DNA of 64,000 nt from Acidobacteriota bacterium. Lineage in GTDB: Bacteria > Acidobacteriota > Vicinamibacteria > Vicinamibacterales > UBA2999. Below, one piece after another: positions 53,479-63,092 of this stretch. The DNA is taken from contig CANIBQ010000003.1 of the NCBI GenBank assembly GCA_947465645.1, forward strand, positions 62,001 to 126,000. Direction: 5' to 3'. The position numbers and the translations under genes were made by a program. The number at the start of each line of letters is the position of its first letter. Position 1 is the first letter of the stretch. The notes beneath the pieces are model-generated. The model ran no database searches. It was not told where the DNA came from and saw nothing but the letters and a program-made list of their open reading frames with translations.

Positions 53479-54821
53479 TGGTGTTCAAGAAAGCCATTCC
53501 TCGCCGGGCGTTCCTGCGGGGGATGGGGACGACGCTGGCGTTGCCGCTGCTCGACTCGATGATTCCGGCGATGGCGGCTGCGGCCCAGACGGCGGCCAAG
53601 GCGCCGGCACGGCTCGGATTTGTCTACGTGCCGAACGGCATCATCATGGACAAGTGGACGCCGGCCGCCGAAGGCGCCGCCTTCGAGCTGACGCCGACGC
53701 TGGCGCCGCTGGCGCCGTTTCGAAACCGGCTGCTGGTCGTCACCGGACTCGAGAACAGGGCGGCGCGGCCACCGATGGGCGCAAAGCTGACCGGACCCCA
53801 CGCCGCTGCGGCCGGTTCGTTCCTCACGGGCGTGCACCCGAGGCCTCCAGGGGCGGCCGGCATTTCCGTGGATCAGATCGCGGCGGCGGAGCTGGGCAAG
53901 CACACGCAACTGTCCTCGCTCGAGCTCACGCTCGACGTCGGCGAGACCGGCGCCGGCGCCGATGCCGCCGACACGGACGCCTACCTCAACACCATCTCCT
54001 GGCGCAGCGCCACGACGCCGCTGCCGATGGAGCACAATCCGCGCAAGGTCTTCGAACGCCTGTTCGGCGACAGCGAGAGTACGGACCGGGCCGAGCGCCT
54101 TCGCCGCGTCCGGAAGAGCCGCAGCATTCTCGATTCGGTGACCGAGGAAGTCACCGGTCTGCTGGGGGAAGTAGGTCCGAGCGACCGCGCGAAGCTCACC
54201 GAGTATTTCGAAGGCATCCGCGACATCGAGCGGCGCATCCAGATCGCCGAGGCGCAATCGGGGCGCGATCTGCCGGCGTTGGCGCGGCCCGGCGGCATTC
54301 CTGCCAGCTATGAAGCGCACGCCAGGTTGATGTTCGATTTGCAGGTACTGGCCTACCAGACCGACATGACGCGCGTCATTACATTTGCCATGGCGCGCGA
54401 AAAGAGCGAGCGCGCCTATCGCGAGCTCGGGATGGACGAGGGGCACCATGCGCTGTCGCATCACGATTACGACGCCGAGCTGGTCGCGAAGGTGGCCCAG
54501 ATCAACATCTATCACGCCAAGATGTTCGCGTATTTCCTCGACAAGATGGGCTCGACGGCCGACGGCGACGGGTCGCTCCTCGACCATTCGATCATCCTGT
54601 ACTGCAGTTCTCTGAGCGACGGCATGGCTCATAACCCTCGCAACCTGCCGCTGCTCGTGGCGGGCGGGGGAGGGGGTCAGATCAAGGGCGGGCGCCACCT
54701 TCGGTATGCACAGGATCCACCGGTCACGAATCTGTTCCTGACGTTGCTGGAGAAGACAGGGATCCACGTGGATACGTTCGCCGACAGCACCGGCGCGCTC
54801 GAGCTCCTCTCTATCGGGTAG
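53475..54821 (+). CDS. DUF1552 domain protein, Tat-type leader
   Basis: Protein of 448 aa. The N-terminus (AIPRRAFLRGMGTTLALPLLDSMIP) is a twin-arginine leader. The body has the DUF1552 pattern: FVYVPNGIIMDKWTP, GPHAAAAGSFLTG, RDIERRI, VITFAMAREKSERAYRELG and EGHHALSHHD, and a DHSIILYCSSLSDGMAHNPRNLPLLVAGG ending similar to the sulfatase/DUF1501 group. It is the constant partner of DUF1592 proteins and both are exported. ATG overlaps the DUF1592 stop. Confidence 0.9.
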   Translation: MMVFKKAIPRRAFLRGMGTTLALPLLDSMIPAMAAAAQTAAKAPARLGFVYVPNGIIMDKWTPAAEGAAFELTPTLAPLAPFRNRLLVVTGLENRAARPPMGAKLTGPHAAAAGSFLTGVHPRPPGAAGISVDQIAAAELGKHTQLSSLELTLDVGETGAGADAADTDAYLNTISWRSATTPLPMEHNPRKVFERLFGDSESTDRAERLRRVRKSRSILDSVTEEVTGLLGEVGPSDRAKLTEYFEGIRDIERRIQIAEAQSGRDLPALARPGGIPASYEAHARLMFDLQVLAYQTDMTRVITFAMAREKSERAYRELGMDEGHHALSHHDYDAELVAKVAQINIYHAKMFAYFLDKMGSTADGDGSLLDHSIILYCSSLSDGMAHNPRNLPLLVAGGGGGQIKGGRHLRYAQDPPVTNLFLTLLEKTGIHVDTFADSTGALELLSIG

Positions 54822-54835
54822 TGACAGTCGGAAGA

Positions 54836-56500
54836 ATGGAGCGCCGAGGATTGAGAATCGACGGCAGATGCGGCGGGTTGATGGCGGCGGTGCTGTCGGT
54901 GGCTGCCCTTGCGGCGGCTGCCGACGATCTTCGCCTGATCGAGGCGGTTCGCATCGGCGATCGCCAGGCGGTCCGTTCGCTCCTGGGCGAGCGTGTCGAC
55001 GTCAATGCAGCTCAGGGCGACGGGGCGACGGCGCTGGCGTGGGCCGTTCACCGTGACGATCCGCCAATGGCCGAGCTGCTGATCAACGCCGGAGGCAACG
55101 TCAACGCGGCCAACGATTATGGGGTGACGCCGCTGTCGCTGGCGTGCACCAACCGCAACAGCGCGCTGGTTGCCATCCTGCTCGACGCCGGGGCCAACCC
55201 GAACGCGGCGCTCTCCACCGGTGAAACGCCGCTGATGACCTGCGCGAAAACGGGCAGTGTGGACGCGGTGACGTCGCTGCTCGCTCACCGCCCCGACGTG
55301 AATGCGGAGAACCGGCGGGGGCAGACGGCGCTCATGTGGGCTGCCGCGAACAAACGCCCGGAGATCGCGCGCCTGCTGATCGAACGCGGCGCGAACGTCA
55401 ATGCCAGTTCGCGCACCTTGAAGGGCTTCACGCCGCCGCAATATTTCACTTACGGGGTACCTGAATTCATCACCGACGAGCCGTCAGCCGAGACGCATCC
55501 GGATCTCATGACCTCCAGGGGCGGGTTTACGCCGCTGATGTTCGCGGCGCGGGCCGGCGATCTCGAGACCGCCGGCGTGCTGGTCGCCGCGCGCGCCAAC
55601 CTGAATCACGCCTCGCCCGACTACGGCAGCGCGCTGGTCGTGGCGAGCCTCAACGGTCACGAGTTGCTCGCCATCTTCCTCGCGGAGCAACGCGCCGACC
55701 CGAACATCGCGGACGGCTGGGGATTCACGGCGTTGCATTACGCGCTGCGGGACGGCATCAACGCGATCGGAATGGCGAGATCGCGAGTTCCGAGCGACCG
55801 CCAGTGGCTACGGTCCAACATGCCGGCGCTGGTCATCGCGCTGCTGGAGCACGGAGCGAATCCGAACGCCCGCGTCACCAAGGGGTTGCCGCCTTACGAC
55901 TATCTTCCGTATGCCCGCGAAGACAATGGACAGCTGCCGTACCTTCGCCAGCCCGGCGCCACGCCCTTCTTGCTGGCCGCCGCGTCCACCGATCTCCCCA
56001 GCATGCGCGCCCTGGTGGCTGCGGGCGCCGATCCGCTGGCCGCCACCGACGAGGGAGCGACGCCGTTGATGGTCGCGGCTGGGCTTGGCAAGCTCACGCG
56101 CCTCTCGCCCGAGCAGGAAGCGACTGCGCTCGAGGCGGTCAGGATGACGGTGGCGCTGGGTGCCGACGTCGATACGGCCCTCAAGGACGGTCGTACTGCG
56201 CTGATGGGAGCCGCCCATCTGGGAGCGAACACGATTGTCGAGTTCCTCGCGGAGAGAGGCGCGAATCTGAACGCCAAGGACAAGTACGGCCAGACGGCGC
56301 TGGGCGTCGCCGAGGGCCGATCGCCAGGTAGCGGCGCGAGAGGCAACCGGCGCTATTTCAGGTTTTCGGCCGGCGGCGGCGGCGAGAGCACCGCAGGGCC
56401 CGGCGTGCAGAAGAGCACGGCAGAATTACTTCTCCGGCTGGGCGCCACGCCCTTGCCCGCCCGCGCGCCGCAGCGAGCCGGTGACGCCCCGACACCCTGA
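54836..56500 (+). CDS. Exported ankyrin-repeat protein
   Basis: From the ATG at 54836 the product is 554 aa; a GTG at 54821 overlapping the DUF1552 stop is an alternative start. After a leader (AVLSVAALAAAADD) come about 10 ankyrin repeats of ~33 aa (GATALAWAVHRDDPPMAELL, GVTPLSLACTNRNSALVAIL, GETPLMTCAKTGSVDAVTSLL and so on). A non-repeat insert sits at residues ~200-225. Ankyrin repeats mediate protein contacts, and coupling to DUF1592 and DUF1552 suggests a joint periplasmic complex. This three-gene set recurs in related bacteria, but the role is unknown. Confidence 0.85.
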   Translation: MERRGLRIDGRCGGLMAAVLSVAALAAAADDLRLIEAVRIGDRQAVRSLLGERVDVNAAQGDGATALAWAVHRDDPPMAELLINAGGNVNAANDYGVTPLSLACTNRNSALVAILLDAGANPNAALSTGETPLMTCAKTGSVDAVTSLLAHRPDVNAENRRGQTALMWAAANKRPEIARLLIERGANVNASSRTLKGFTPPQYFTYGVPEFITDEPSAETHPDLMTSRGGFTPLMFAARAGDLETAGVLVAARANLNHASPDYGSALVVASLNGHELLAIFLAEQRADPNIADGWGFTALHYALRDGINAIGMARSRVPSDRQWLRSNMPALVIALLEHGANPNARVTKGLPPYDYLPYAREDNGQLPYLRQPGATPFLLAAASTDLPSMRALVAAGADPLAATDEGATPLMVAAGLGKLTRLSPEQEATALEAVRMTVALGADVDTALKDGRTALMGAAHLGANTIVEFLAERGANLNAKDKYGQTALGVAEGRSPGSGARGNRRYFRFSAGGGGESTAGPGVQKSTAELLLRLGATPLPARAPQRAGDAPTP

Positions 56501-56508
56501 CGCGGCCT

Positions 56509-57366
56509 CTAGGTACTTGCCGGCCGATGCGCTCGAAGGAACGAACGTACCTGGCGCACCGCCAGGGGAATCCGCTCCTTGGGTTCCTTCCACGGATACA
56601 TGCTCACTTCGGACTTCGGCGCGAGCATCGCGCACTCCATGGCGACGGCCAGGGGATGCGCCGGGATATCGTCCGGCATGATCAGCACGGGCGTCTGGCA
56701 GTTGCGCACGAAATCGCGCGTCACGGTGAAGACGAAGTCGGGATTGGTGCGATACATCTTCGTGAGGTACCTGTCGACCATGTCCATCGTGATCTCCGGC
56801 CGCCGCTTGACGAGATCCGGACCCCACCCCTTCATGCTGCCGTCGTAGAGCAGGGTGGGCGCCTCGGGCCGGAAACCCACGGGCTGCGCCGGCACGGCGG
56901 CGACCACGCGACCAGGTGCCCGCTTGATCAGGTTCCAGATGAACGGGCCGCCGATGCAGAAGCCCATCACCATGAACGTGTCGACCCCCAGGTGATCCAG
57001 CAGCGCGAGCTGGTCGTCGGTGTGTGTATCCCACGGCCGGTCGACCTCGAGCGGGCCGGTGGACAGGCCAGTGACGGCGTTGCGCAGGTCCGCCGCGATG
57101 CAGCGGTACTCTCCCTTGAACTCGTCGATCGCGTTGAAGGGGGCGGTGCGCAAGCCAGCGGTGGACGAGTTCAACCCCCCACCGGAGATGAGCAGCAGCG
57201 GGAAGCCGGGGCCCCCGGTGTCCTCATAGCGGATGCGAACCGGCCCCTTGTCGAAGAAGGTCGGCGCGGGTCCTGGTTGCCCGGTCTGAGCGAGCACGCC
57301 CTTGGCCGCGGCGATCGCGGCGGCCGCGCCGCCCGCTTGCAGGATCTTGCGTCTGATCGGATCCAT
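56509..57366 (-). CDS. Alpha/beta hydrolase with Tat-like leader
   Basis: Protein of 285 aa. The leader RRKILQAGGAAAAIAAAKG resembles a Tat signal. The hydrolase domain has LLLISGGGLNSS (oxyanion region), a nucleophile elbow GFCIGGP with Cys instead of Ser, and a C-terminal His region (DIPAHPLAVA). A Cys nucleophile recalls dienelactone hydrolases. It is closely similar to the next gene, differing mainly in the presence of the leader. Encoded 19 nt downstream of that paralogue. Confidence 0.8.
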   Translation of the reverse strand: MDPIRRKILQAGGAAAAIAAAKGVLAQTGQPGPAPTFFDKGPVRIRYEDTGGPGFPLLLISGGGLNSSTAGLRTAPFNAIDEFKGEYRCIAADLRNAVTGLSTGPLEVDRPWDTHTDDQLALLDHLGVDTFMVMGFCIGGPFIWNLIKRAPGRVVAAVPAQPVGFRPEAPTLLYDGSMKGWGPDLVKRRPEITMDMVDRYLTKMYRTNPDFVFTVTRDFVRNCQTPVLIMPDDIPAHPLAVAMECAMLAPKSEVSMYPWKEPKERIPLAVRQVRSFLRAHRPAST

Positions 57367-57385
57367 ACGCGCCTTCTCCTCGAGT

Positions 57386-58138
57386 CTACGTCGTCGGCCG
57401 GTGCGCCCGAAGGAACGAACGGATCTGGCGCACCGCCAGCGGAATCCGCTCCTTGGGTTCCTTCCACGGGAAGATGCTCACTTCGGCCCTCGGCGCGAGC
57501 ATGGCGGCCTCCATCGCAACCGCGTACGGGTGCGCGGGGATGTCGTCCGGCAGGATCAGCAGGGGCGTCTGGCACGAGCGCACGAAATCGCGCGTCACGG
57601 TCCAGACGAAGTCGGCGTTGGTGCGGTACATCCGGGTGAGGAATCGGTCCACCATCTCCATCGTGATCTCGGGCCGCCGCTTCACCAATGCCGGACCCCA
57701 CCCCGCCATGTTGCCGTCGTAGGAGAGGGTGGGCATCTCCGGCCGGAAGCCGCTTGGCTGCGCGAGCACGGCGGCGACGACACGAGTCGGCGCCCGCTCC
57801 AGGACGTTCCAGACCAGCGGGCCACCGATGCAGAACCCCATCACCATGAACCGGTCGATGCCCAGGTGATCCATCACGCCAAGCTGGTCATCGGTGTGTG
57901 AATCCCACGGCCGGTCGATCTCGAGCGGGCCGGACGACTGCCCGGTATTGCCGTTGCGCAGGTCCGCCGCGATGCAGCGGAATTCGCCCTTGAACTCGTC
58001 GATCGCGTTGAAGGGCCCGGTGCGCAGCCCGGCGGCCGTCGAGTTCAGTCCGCCGCCGGCGATGAGCAACAACGGAAAGCCGGAACCGCCGGTGTCCTCG
58101 TAGTAGATGCGGACCGGGCCTTTTTCGTAGAACGGCAT
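57386..58138 (-). CDS. Alpha/beta hydrolase, cytoplasmic paralogue
   Basis: Protein of 250 aa without leader, starting MPFYEKGPVRIYYEDTGGSG. The nucleophile elbow is GFCIGGP and the His region is DIPAHPYAVAMEAAML, both as in the adjacent gene, so the pair is a tandem duplication with changed localisation. Family substrates include dienelactones and short esters; none is established here. It lies 15 nt after the exported hydrolase gene on the minus strand. Confidence 0.82.
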   Translation of the reverse strand: MPFYEKGPVRIYYEDTGGSGFPLLLIAGGGLNSTAAGLRTGPFNAIDEFKGEFRCIAADLRNGNTGQSSGPLEIDRPWDSHTDDQLGVMDHLGIDRFMVMGFCIGGPLVWNVLERAPTRVVAAVLAQPSGFRPEMPTLSYDGNMAGWGPALVKRRPEITMEMVDRFLTRMYRTNADFVWTVTRDFVRSCQTPLLILPDDIPAHPYAVAMEAAMLAPRAEVSIFPWKEPKERIPLAVRQIRSFLRAHRPTT

Positions 58139-58153
58139 CGCAGCTCCTGCGTG

Positions 58154-59593
58154 TTAGCGGCCTGGCGCGCCCGTGAAATAACCGCTGGTGATCGCCTCAT
58201 GCCAGAGGAGCGCGCCGATCGGCGCCACGCCCATCGGAAGGTCCTTTTCCGCCGCGTTGTAGCCGTGAACGCCGCCGTCGAAGTGCGCGATGCGGACTTT
58301 GGGGGCCGGCTTCATCGCCGCGTACGCCGGCATATAGACGTTCTGGTAGCCGGAGACCGTGTGGTCGCGGCTGTTGCTGGTGATGACGGCCAGCACCGGC
58401 GGCACCGGCTTGGCTCCGGGTCCGGACACCTCGCGTAGATAGCCGACGTAGCGGTCGACCATCTTCTTCGTGTCCGCTTCGGAGAGCTTGAGCCGCTTGG
58501 CGGTCGCCCTGGCGGCGCTCTCCAGCCCCTCGGGATCGTCGAAGTGGATGATGTTCTCCGCCTTGAACTGCGCCGAGCGCGTGCTCTTGGCCCAGTCTTC
58601 CATCACTTCTTCGATGACCATGGCGAGGCGCTCGAGCGCGGCCGGGCCTTCTTCCTGGATCAGCTCGTAGCCGTAGTAGCGGGCGGTGTCGCGCCAGGAG
58701 CGAATGCGAAGGCAGTTGAAGTCGGCATCCCACGGCTCCGCGATCCCCTGCTCCGAGCGCGTCATCGCCCCGTACATGGCGCCGAAGGGGGAGCTCTCCA
58801 TGCCGAGGATGCCGCGCACGTTCGAGACCCGCTGGCTGAAGATGCTCGCGAAGGGGCCGCCGGTCGAGTGCCCGTGCGCGTAGATCGAGTACTCGCTCTC
58901 CGGAAGAAAGCGCCGCAGCAGTTCGCGGCCGCCCTCTTCGAAGGCGACCGGCCATCCGGCCATGCGGTCGTAGAACGTGGTGCCTTCCTTCGCGCAGGCA
59001 AGGAACAGGGTTCCCCAGCGGCGCCTGCGGGACTCTTCCCGATCCTGCTCCAGCTTGTACTGATCCGGCGTGATCACCTCGCCGCGCAGCCAGGTCGGCG
59101 TGCGCACCACGCCGCCGGGCTCCATGGTGTCTCCCGGCCAGTCGCGGCTGTCGTTTCCCAGATAGAGGCGGCCGGGGTAGGACATCGCTACGATCTTGTA
59201 GCCGAACTTCGAGACCAGGAACCGAGCGAACTTGTCCATCGATCGGTGATCGCTCGAGCCGCCGTGGAGCAGGAACAGGCCGACCTTTTTGCCGTCGGCT
59301 CCCGTCGGTACCTTCGACAGGTCGTTCGGCTCGTAGACCATCGAGGCGATATCCCAGTCCATCCCCAGCGACTGGATGCGGATGATCTCTTCGTGGTTCT
59401 TGACGAGGATGTCCGGCATGGCCAGGACCTTCTTCGAGATCTCCACCAGCTCGGGGTTGGAAAAGTCCATCCACTCCCCGCCGCTGACCTGCTTCACCGG
59501 GCGATTGCTGGCCTGCCCGGCCGCATCGCCGGTCGAGAACGCGAGGGCGGCCGCCAGCGCCAGCGCTATGGCCAGATGGTTATCACAACGCAT
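58154..59593 (-). CDS. Exported alpha/beta hydrolase-like protein
   Basis: Protein of 479 aa with a signal peptide ending DAAGQA. An oxyanion-type LFLLHGGSSDHRSMDKFA and a nucleophile elbow YAHGHSTGGPFAS (GxSxG) indicate a serine hydrolase of the alpha/beta fold, and AHFDGGVHGYNA may supply the catalytic His. A helical insert (residues ~290-400) is larger than in small esterases. It starts the minus-strand series that continues with the two smaller hydrolases, 15 nt downstream. Confidence 0.78.
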   Translation of the reverse strand: MRCDNHLAIALALAAALAFSTGDAAGQASNRPVKQVSGGEWMDFSNPELVEISKKVLAMPDILVKNHEEIIRIQSLGMDWDIASMVYEPNDLSKVPTGADGKKVGLFLLHGGSSDHRSMDKFARFLVSKFGYKIVAMSYPGRLYLGNDSRDWPGDTMEPGGVVRTPTWLRGEVITPDQYKLEQDREESRRRRWGTLFLACAKEGTTFYDRMAGWPVAFEEGGRELLRRFLPESEYSIYAHGHSTGGPFASIFSQRVSNVRGILGMESSPFGAMYGAMTRSEQGIAEPWDADFNCLRIRSWRDTARYYGYELIQEEGPAALERLAMVIEEVMEDWAKSTRSAQFKAENIIHFDDPEGLESAARATAKRLKLSEADTKKMVDRYVGYLREVSGPGAKPVPPVLAVITSNSRDHTVSGYQNVYMPAYAAMKPAPKVRIAHFDGGVHGYNAAEKDLPMGVAPIGALLWHEAITSGYFTGAPGR

Positions 59594-59671
59594 GCACGTG
59601 TCTCCTATTCACAGACCAGAGTGTAGCCCCAACCGCGCTTCGCAGAACGCCCGGAAGGGGCTAGAGCCGGC

Positions 59672-60997
59672 TCACTTCCACGCCGAGTACACCGGCTTGC
59701 CGACGAGGTACGCCGGATTCGCGCCCTTCCGCGGACTGAACTTCTGCACGCCGCCACGACCGACCGCGGCGAGGTAGAGGTTCTGTTCCTGGTCCACGTG
59801 GATGCCGTGCACGCCGAACAGCGCGCCCGGCCAGGCGCCGAGTCCGCCCCAGGCATTGATCAGATGGCCCTCGCGATCGAGTTGCGCCAACTGCTGCGTA
59901 ACCTGATCGAACACCCACACGCGCCGGTCACCGTCGAGATACACGAAGTGCAGGTCGAGGCCGGAGGGGCCCGTCTGCATCGACCACATGCGGATGAACT
60001 TGCCGTTCTCGTCGAACACCTGGATGCGGCGGTTGCCCCGATCGTTCACGTACACCTGGCGCGTGGCCGGGTCTACGCCGACGCCGTGGACGTTGTTGAA
60101 ATAGTTCGGCCGCGTCTCGGGCTTGGCTCCCGGTCCGGCGTTGGTTCCGCGCTCGCCCCAGGCGGTGACGTAGTTGTCGTTCCTGTCGAACTTCACCACC
60201 CGCGTGTTGGCGTAGCCGTCCGACACGTACCAGCTTCCGTCGGTGTTGAACGCCATGAACGTCGGGCGATAGAAGTGCGTCGCGTCCGACCCATGCGCGT
60301 TGGGCGTGCCGATGGTCTTCAGCAATCGCTTGCCGTCGTTGCTGAACTTGAAGATCGCGTGACGGTAGTCATCGACGACGTAGACGTTCTTCTCTGCGTC
60401 GTACGGGCTGATGTAGACCGAATGCGGCCGCCGCAGCATCGTGTCCCACTGCGTCCAGTTCTCGATGATGTCGCCGGCGCGGTTGATGACCAGGATGCAG
60501 TTGGCCCAGAGGAAGTCGACGCCGTTCTTGCCCCGGTCGGAGTCGTCACCCGGCTCCTCCGTGCCCGGCTTGAACAGCGCTCCCGGGGGGCTGGCCTGGG
60601 TCGCGTTTCGCCACAGGTTGGCAACCGGGAACGACAGGTTCGGAGCCACCTGCGGCGCCGGTACGCCGCCGGCACGGCCCTGGGGCGGGATCACCGGCAG
60701 CGACCCGCGCTGAATGAAATAGACGCGATCGGGGCTTTCCGCGAATACGCCCTGACCCGCGCCAAACGTCCACTTCTCGTTGCCGGGCGTCGTGCTCAGG
60801 TCTTTCGGCCAGCCCGCCACGACCTCGTAGGGACCGGTTGGATCGAGGATGCCGATGTCGCCTGGCACCGCCGCCGCCGTGGGCGTCGAGCCTCCGCGAC
60901 CCGCCTGCGCGAACGCGGGCTGCTGCCAGAGCGTTGCGATCCATGCGAGGGAGAGAAGTCCGAGAGCGAGGGCCATCAATTTCAACCGCTGCGGCAT
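59672..60997 (-). CDS. Exported NHL-repeat beta-propeller protein
   Basis: Protein of 441 aa with an AGGAGG ribosome site and a signal peptide ending FAQA. It contains NHL-type blades: PHSVYISPYDAEKNVYVVDD, HAIFKFSNDGKRLLKTIG, GSWYVSDGYANTRVVKFD, VHGVGVDPATRQVYVNDRGN and GVHGIHVDQEQNLYLAAVG, forming a six-bladed propeller as in peptidyl-alpha-hydroxyglycine lyase-like proteins. Whether it is an enzyme or a binding scaffold is unknown. It is followed 78 nt later by the hydrolase series on the same strand. Confidence 0.8.
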   Translation of the reverse strand: MPQRLKLMALALGLLSLAWIATLWQQPAFAQAGRGGSTPTAAAVPGDIGILDPTGPYEVVAGWPKDLSTTPGNEKWTFGAGQGVFAESPDRVYFIQRGSLPVIPPQGRAGGVPAPQVAPNLSFPVANLWRNATQASPPGALFKPGTEEPGDDSDRGKNGVDFLWANCILVINRAGDIIENWTQWDTMLRRPHSVYISPYDAEKNVYVVDDYRHAIFKFSNDGKRLLKTIGTPNAHGSDATHFYRPTFMAFNTDGSWYVSDGYANTRVVKFDRNDNYVTAWGERGTNAGPGAKPETRPNYFNNVHGVGVDPATRQVYVNDRGNRRIQVFDENGKFIRMWSMQTGPSGLDLHFVYLDGDRRVWVFDQVTQQLAQLDREGHLINAWGGLGAWPGALFGVHGIHVDQEQNLYLAAVGRGGVQKFSPRKGANPAYLVGKPVYSAWK

Positions 60998-61022
60998 GAG
61001 TTCCTCCTGAGTGACCCAGAGC

Positions 61023-61190
61023 TTAATACACGAAGGCGTAAGGCCGCAGCATCGTCTCGATCAGGAGGAGCGCCTCGGTGCCGGTGACGATGACGACGGG
61101 TACGTCGCGGGTTTCGGCTCGCGCCCTCAACTCGTGGCGCCAGACTGCGCTGCGGGCCGCGCGAAGGCCGAGCGGTAGGTCCACCTGGTT
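61023..61190 (-). pseudogene. Receiver-domain remnant
   Basis: In frame to a stop at 61023, this stretch reads LRARAETRDVPVVIVTGTEA and ends RPYAFVY, like the second half of a CheY-type receiver (D-[IV]-P-V-[IV]-[IV]-V-T-G). The phosphorylated Asp and the first half are absent, cut by the ABC exporter gene. Confidence 0.35.
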
Positions 61191-62982
61191 ACCGCCGGGC
61201 CATCGCCGGCTCCTGCGCCGGCGCCGTCGCCGGAGGCGGCGATCGCCGCTCGCCAATCTGCTGGCGCCACATCGCGTAGTACAGCCCCTTCTGCTCGAGC
61301 AGCCCGGCGTGCGAGCCCGACTCGATGACCCGCCCCCGCTCGAGGACGAAGATGCGGTCGGCGTGCATGATCGTCGAGAGGCGATGCGCGATCAGGATCG
61401 TGATGACGTCCTGGCTGGTGGCGACGTCGCGGATCGTCTCGCCAATCTCCTCCTCGGTCAGCGAGTCGAGCGACGAGGTGGCCTCGTCGAACACCAGCAG
61501 GTGTGGATGCCGCAGCAGCGCCCGCGCGATCGACAACCGCTGCTTCTCGCCGCCCGACACCTTCACGCCGCCTTCGCCGATGATCGTGTCGAGCCCCCGG
61601 TCGGCACGCTCCAGCAGGCTGTGACACGCCGCCTTGCGCAGCACGTCGAGGCACTCCTCGTCGGTCGCCTTCGGATTCACGAACAGCAGATTCTCGCGGA
61701 TGGTGCCGGAGAAGAGCTGCGTGTCCTGCGTGACGAAGCCAATCCGCTCACGAAGCTCCTCGAGATCGATGGTGGCCGCGGAATGCCCGTTGTACAGGAT
61801 GTCGCCGGACTGCGGATGATAGAGCCCCACCAGCAGCTTCACCAGCGTCGTCTTGCCGGCGCCCGACGGTCCGACGAAGGCGATGGTGTCGCCGCGGCCC
61901 GCCTCGAATGAGATCTCGGTGAGCGCCGGGTACGACGCCGATTGATGCTTGAAGCTGACGCGATCGAAGGCGAGACGGCGGAGCTCGGGCAGCGGCACGG
62001 GGTCGAGCGGACGCGGCTCCTTCGGGATGTCGAGGATGTCCTGGAAATTCTTGAGCGAGACTTCCGTCTCGCGGTAGATGTTGATGACGTTGCCCAGCTC
62101 CTGCAGCGGCCCGAAGATGAAGAACGAGTAGATGAAGAGCGAGAAGAACTGGCCGATGGTGATCTCCCGCGTGAAGATCAGGTAGAGCATCAGGAACATG
62201 ATGCTCGTGCGCAGCAGGTTGACGCACGTGCCCTGGATGAAGCTGAGGCTGCGGATGTACTTCACCTTCTTCAGCTCGAGCCGCAGGATCTTGTCGGTGG
62301 TGGAGTTGAGGCGATTGATCTCCTGCTGCGCGAGCCCGAGGCTCTTCACCAGCTCGATGTTGCGGAGTGACTCGGTGGTGGCGCCCGCGAGGGCGGTCGT
62401 TTCCGCAACGATCGTTTTCTGGATGACCTTGATCTTCCTGCTCAGCACCGAGCTCAGGATGCCGAGCATCGGCACGGTCAGGAAGTAGGCCGGCGCGATG
62501 ATCCAGTGGACGCTGAAGGCATAGACCATCACGAAGACGATCCCGACCAGCGACGTGAAGAGCACGTTGATCGAAACGGAGATCAGCTTCTCGACGTCGG
62601 TGCGCACCTTCTGCAGCTTCCCCAGTGTTTCGCCGCTGCGCTGATCTTCGAACACCGAGTAGGGCAGCTCCAGCGAGTGGCGGATGCCGTCGGAGTAGAT
62701 GCGGGCGCCGAGCCGCTGCGTGATGACGTTGATGAAGTAGTCCTGGAAGTTCTTCGCCACGCGTGAGACGAACGCCACGCCGACCGCCGCCGCGAGCAGC
62801 ACGCTGACGCCGCGGAAGAACTCGCCGGTGGTGTAATCCTGGAACCGGGTGGCGTACTCGTCGATGACGTGGCGGAAGATCAGCGGGTCGAGCAGCGAGA
62901 AGATCTGGTTGATCGCCGCGAGCACCAGCGCCAGCGCGACGAGGCGCCAGTACCCACGGAGATAGGCGGCAAGGAGTGTCAC
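61189..62982 (-). CDS. ABC-type exporter, fused permease and ATPase
   Basis: Protein of 597 aa from a GTG at 62982. The N-terminal half has six transmembrane helices (ABC type-1 membrane domain), and the C-terminal half the ATPase with Walker A FVGPSGAGKTTLV, Q-loop GFVTQDTQLF, signature VSGGEKQRLSIARALL, Walker B LLVFDEATSSLDS and switch His IAHRLST. The architecture is that of MsbA/lipid or peptide half-transporters that work as homodimers. The substrate is unknown. The C-terminus (~15 aa after EQKGLYYAMW) is Pro/Ala-rich. Confidence 0.92.
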   Translation of the reverse strand: MTLLAAYLRGYWRLVALALVLAAINQIFSLLDPLIFRHVIDEYATRFQDYTTGEFFRGVSVLLAAAVGVAFVSRVAKNFQDYFINVITQRLGARIYSDGIRHSLELPYSVFEDQRSGETLGKLQKVRTDVEKLISVSINVLFTSLVGIVFVMVYAFSVHWIIAPAYFLTVPMLGILSSVLSRKIKVIQKTIVAETTALAGATTESLRNIELVKSLGLAQQEINRLNSTTDKILRLELKKVKYIRSLSFIQGTCVNLLRTSIMFLMLYLIFTREITIGQFFSLFIYSFFIFGPLQELGNVINIYRETEVSLKNFQDILDIPKEPRPLDPVPLPELRRLAFDRVSFKHQSASYPALTEISFEAGRGDTIAFVGPSGAGKTTLVKLLVGLYHPQSGDILYNGHSAATIDLEELRERIGFVTQDTQLFSGTIRENLLFVNPKATDEECLDVLRKAACHSLLERADRGLDTIIGEGGVKVSGGEKQRLSIARALLRHPHLLVFDEATSSLDSLTEEEIGETIRDVATSQDVITILIAHRLSTIMHADRIFVLERGRVIESGSHAGLLEQKGLYYAMWRQQIGERRSPPPATAPAQEPAMARR

Positions 62983-63092
62983 ATCCCTAGTGTGTGCCGG
63001 TACGCGGAACCGGCTTCCTTCGACGACGTTTCCCTAGCAGAAAACACTGAGTCTGCCTCACTCGGCTTGCGGGTCGCATAGAATCTCTGTTC

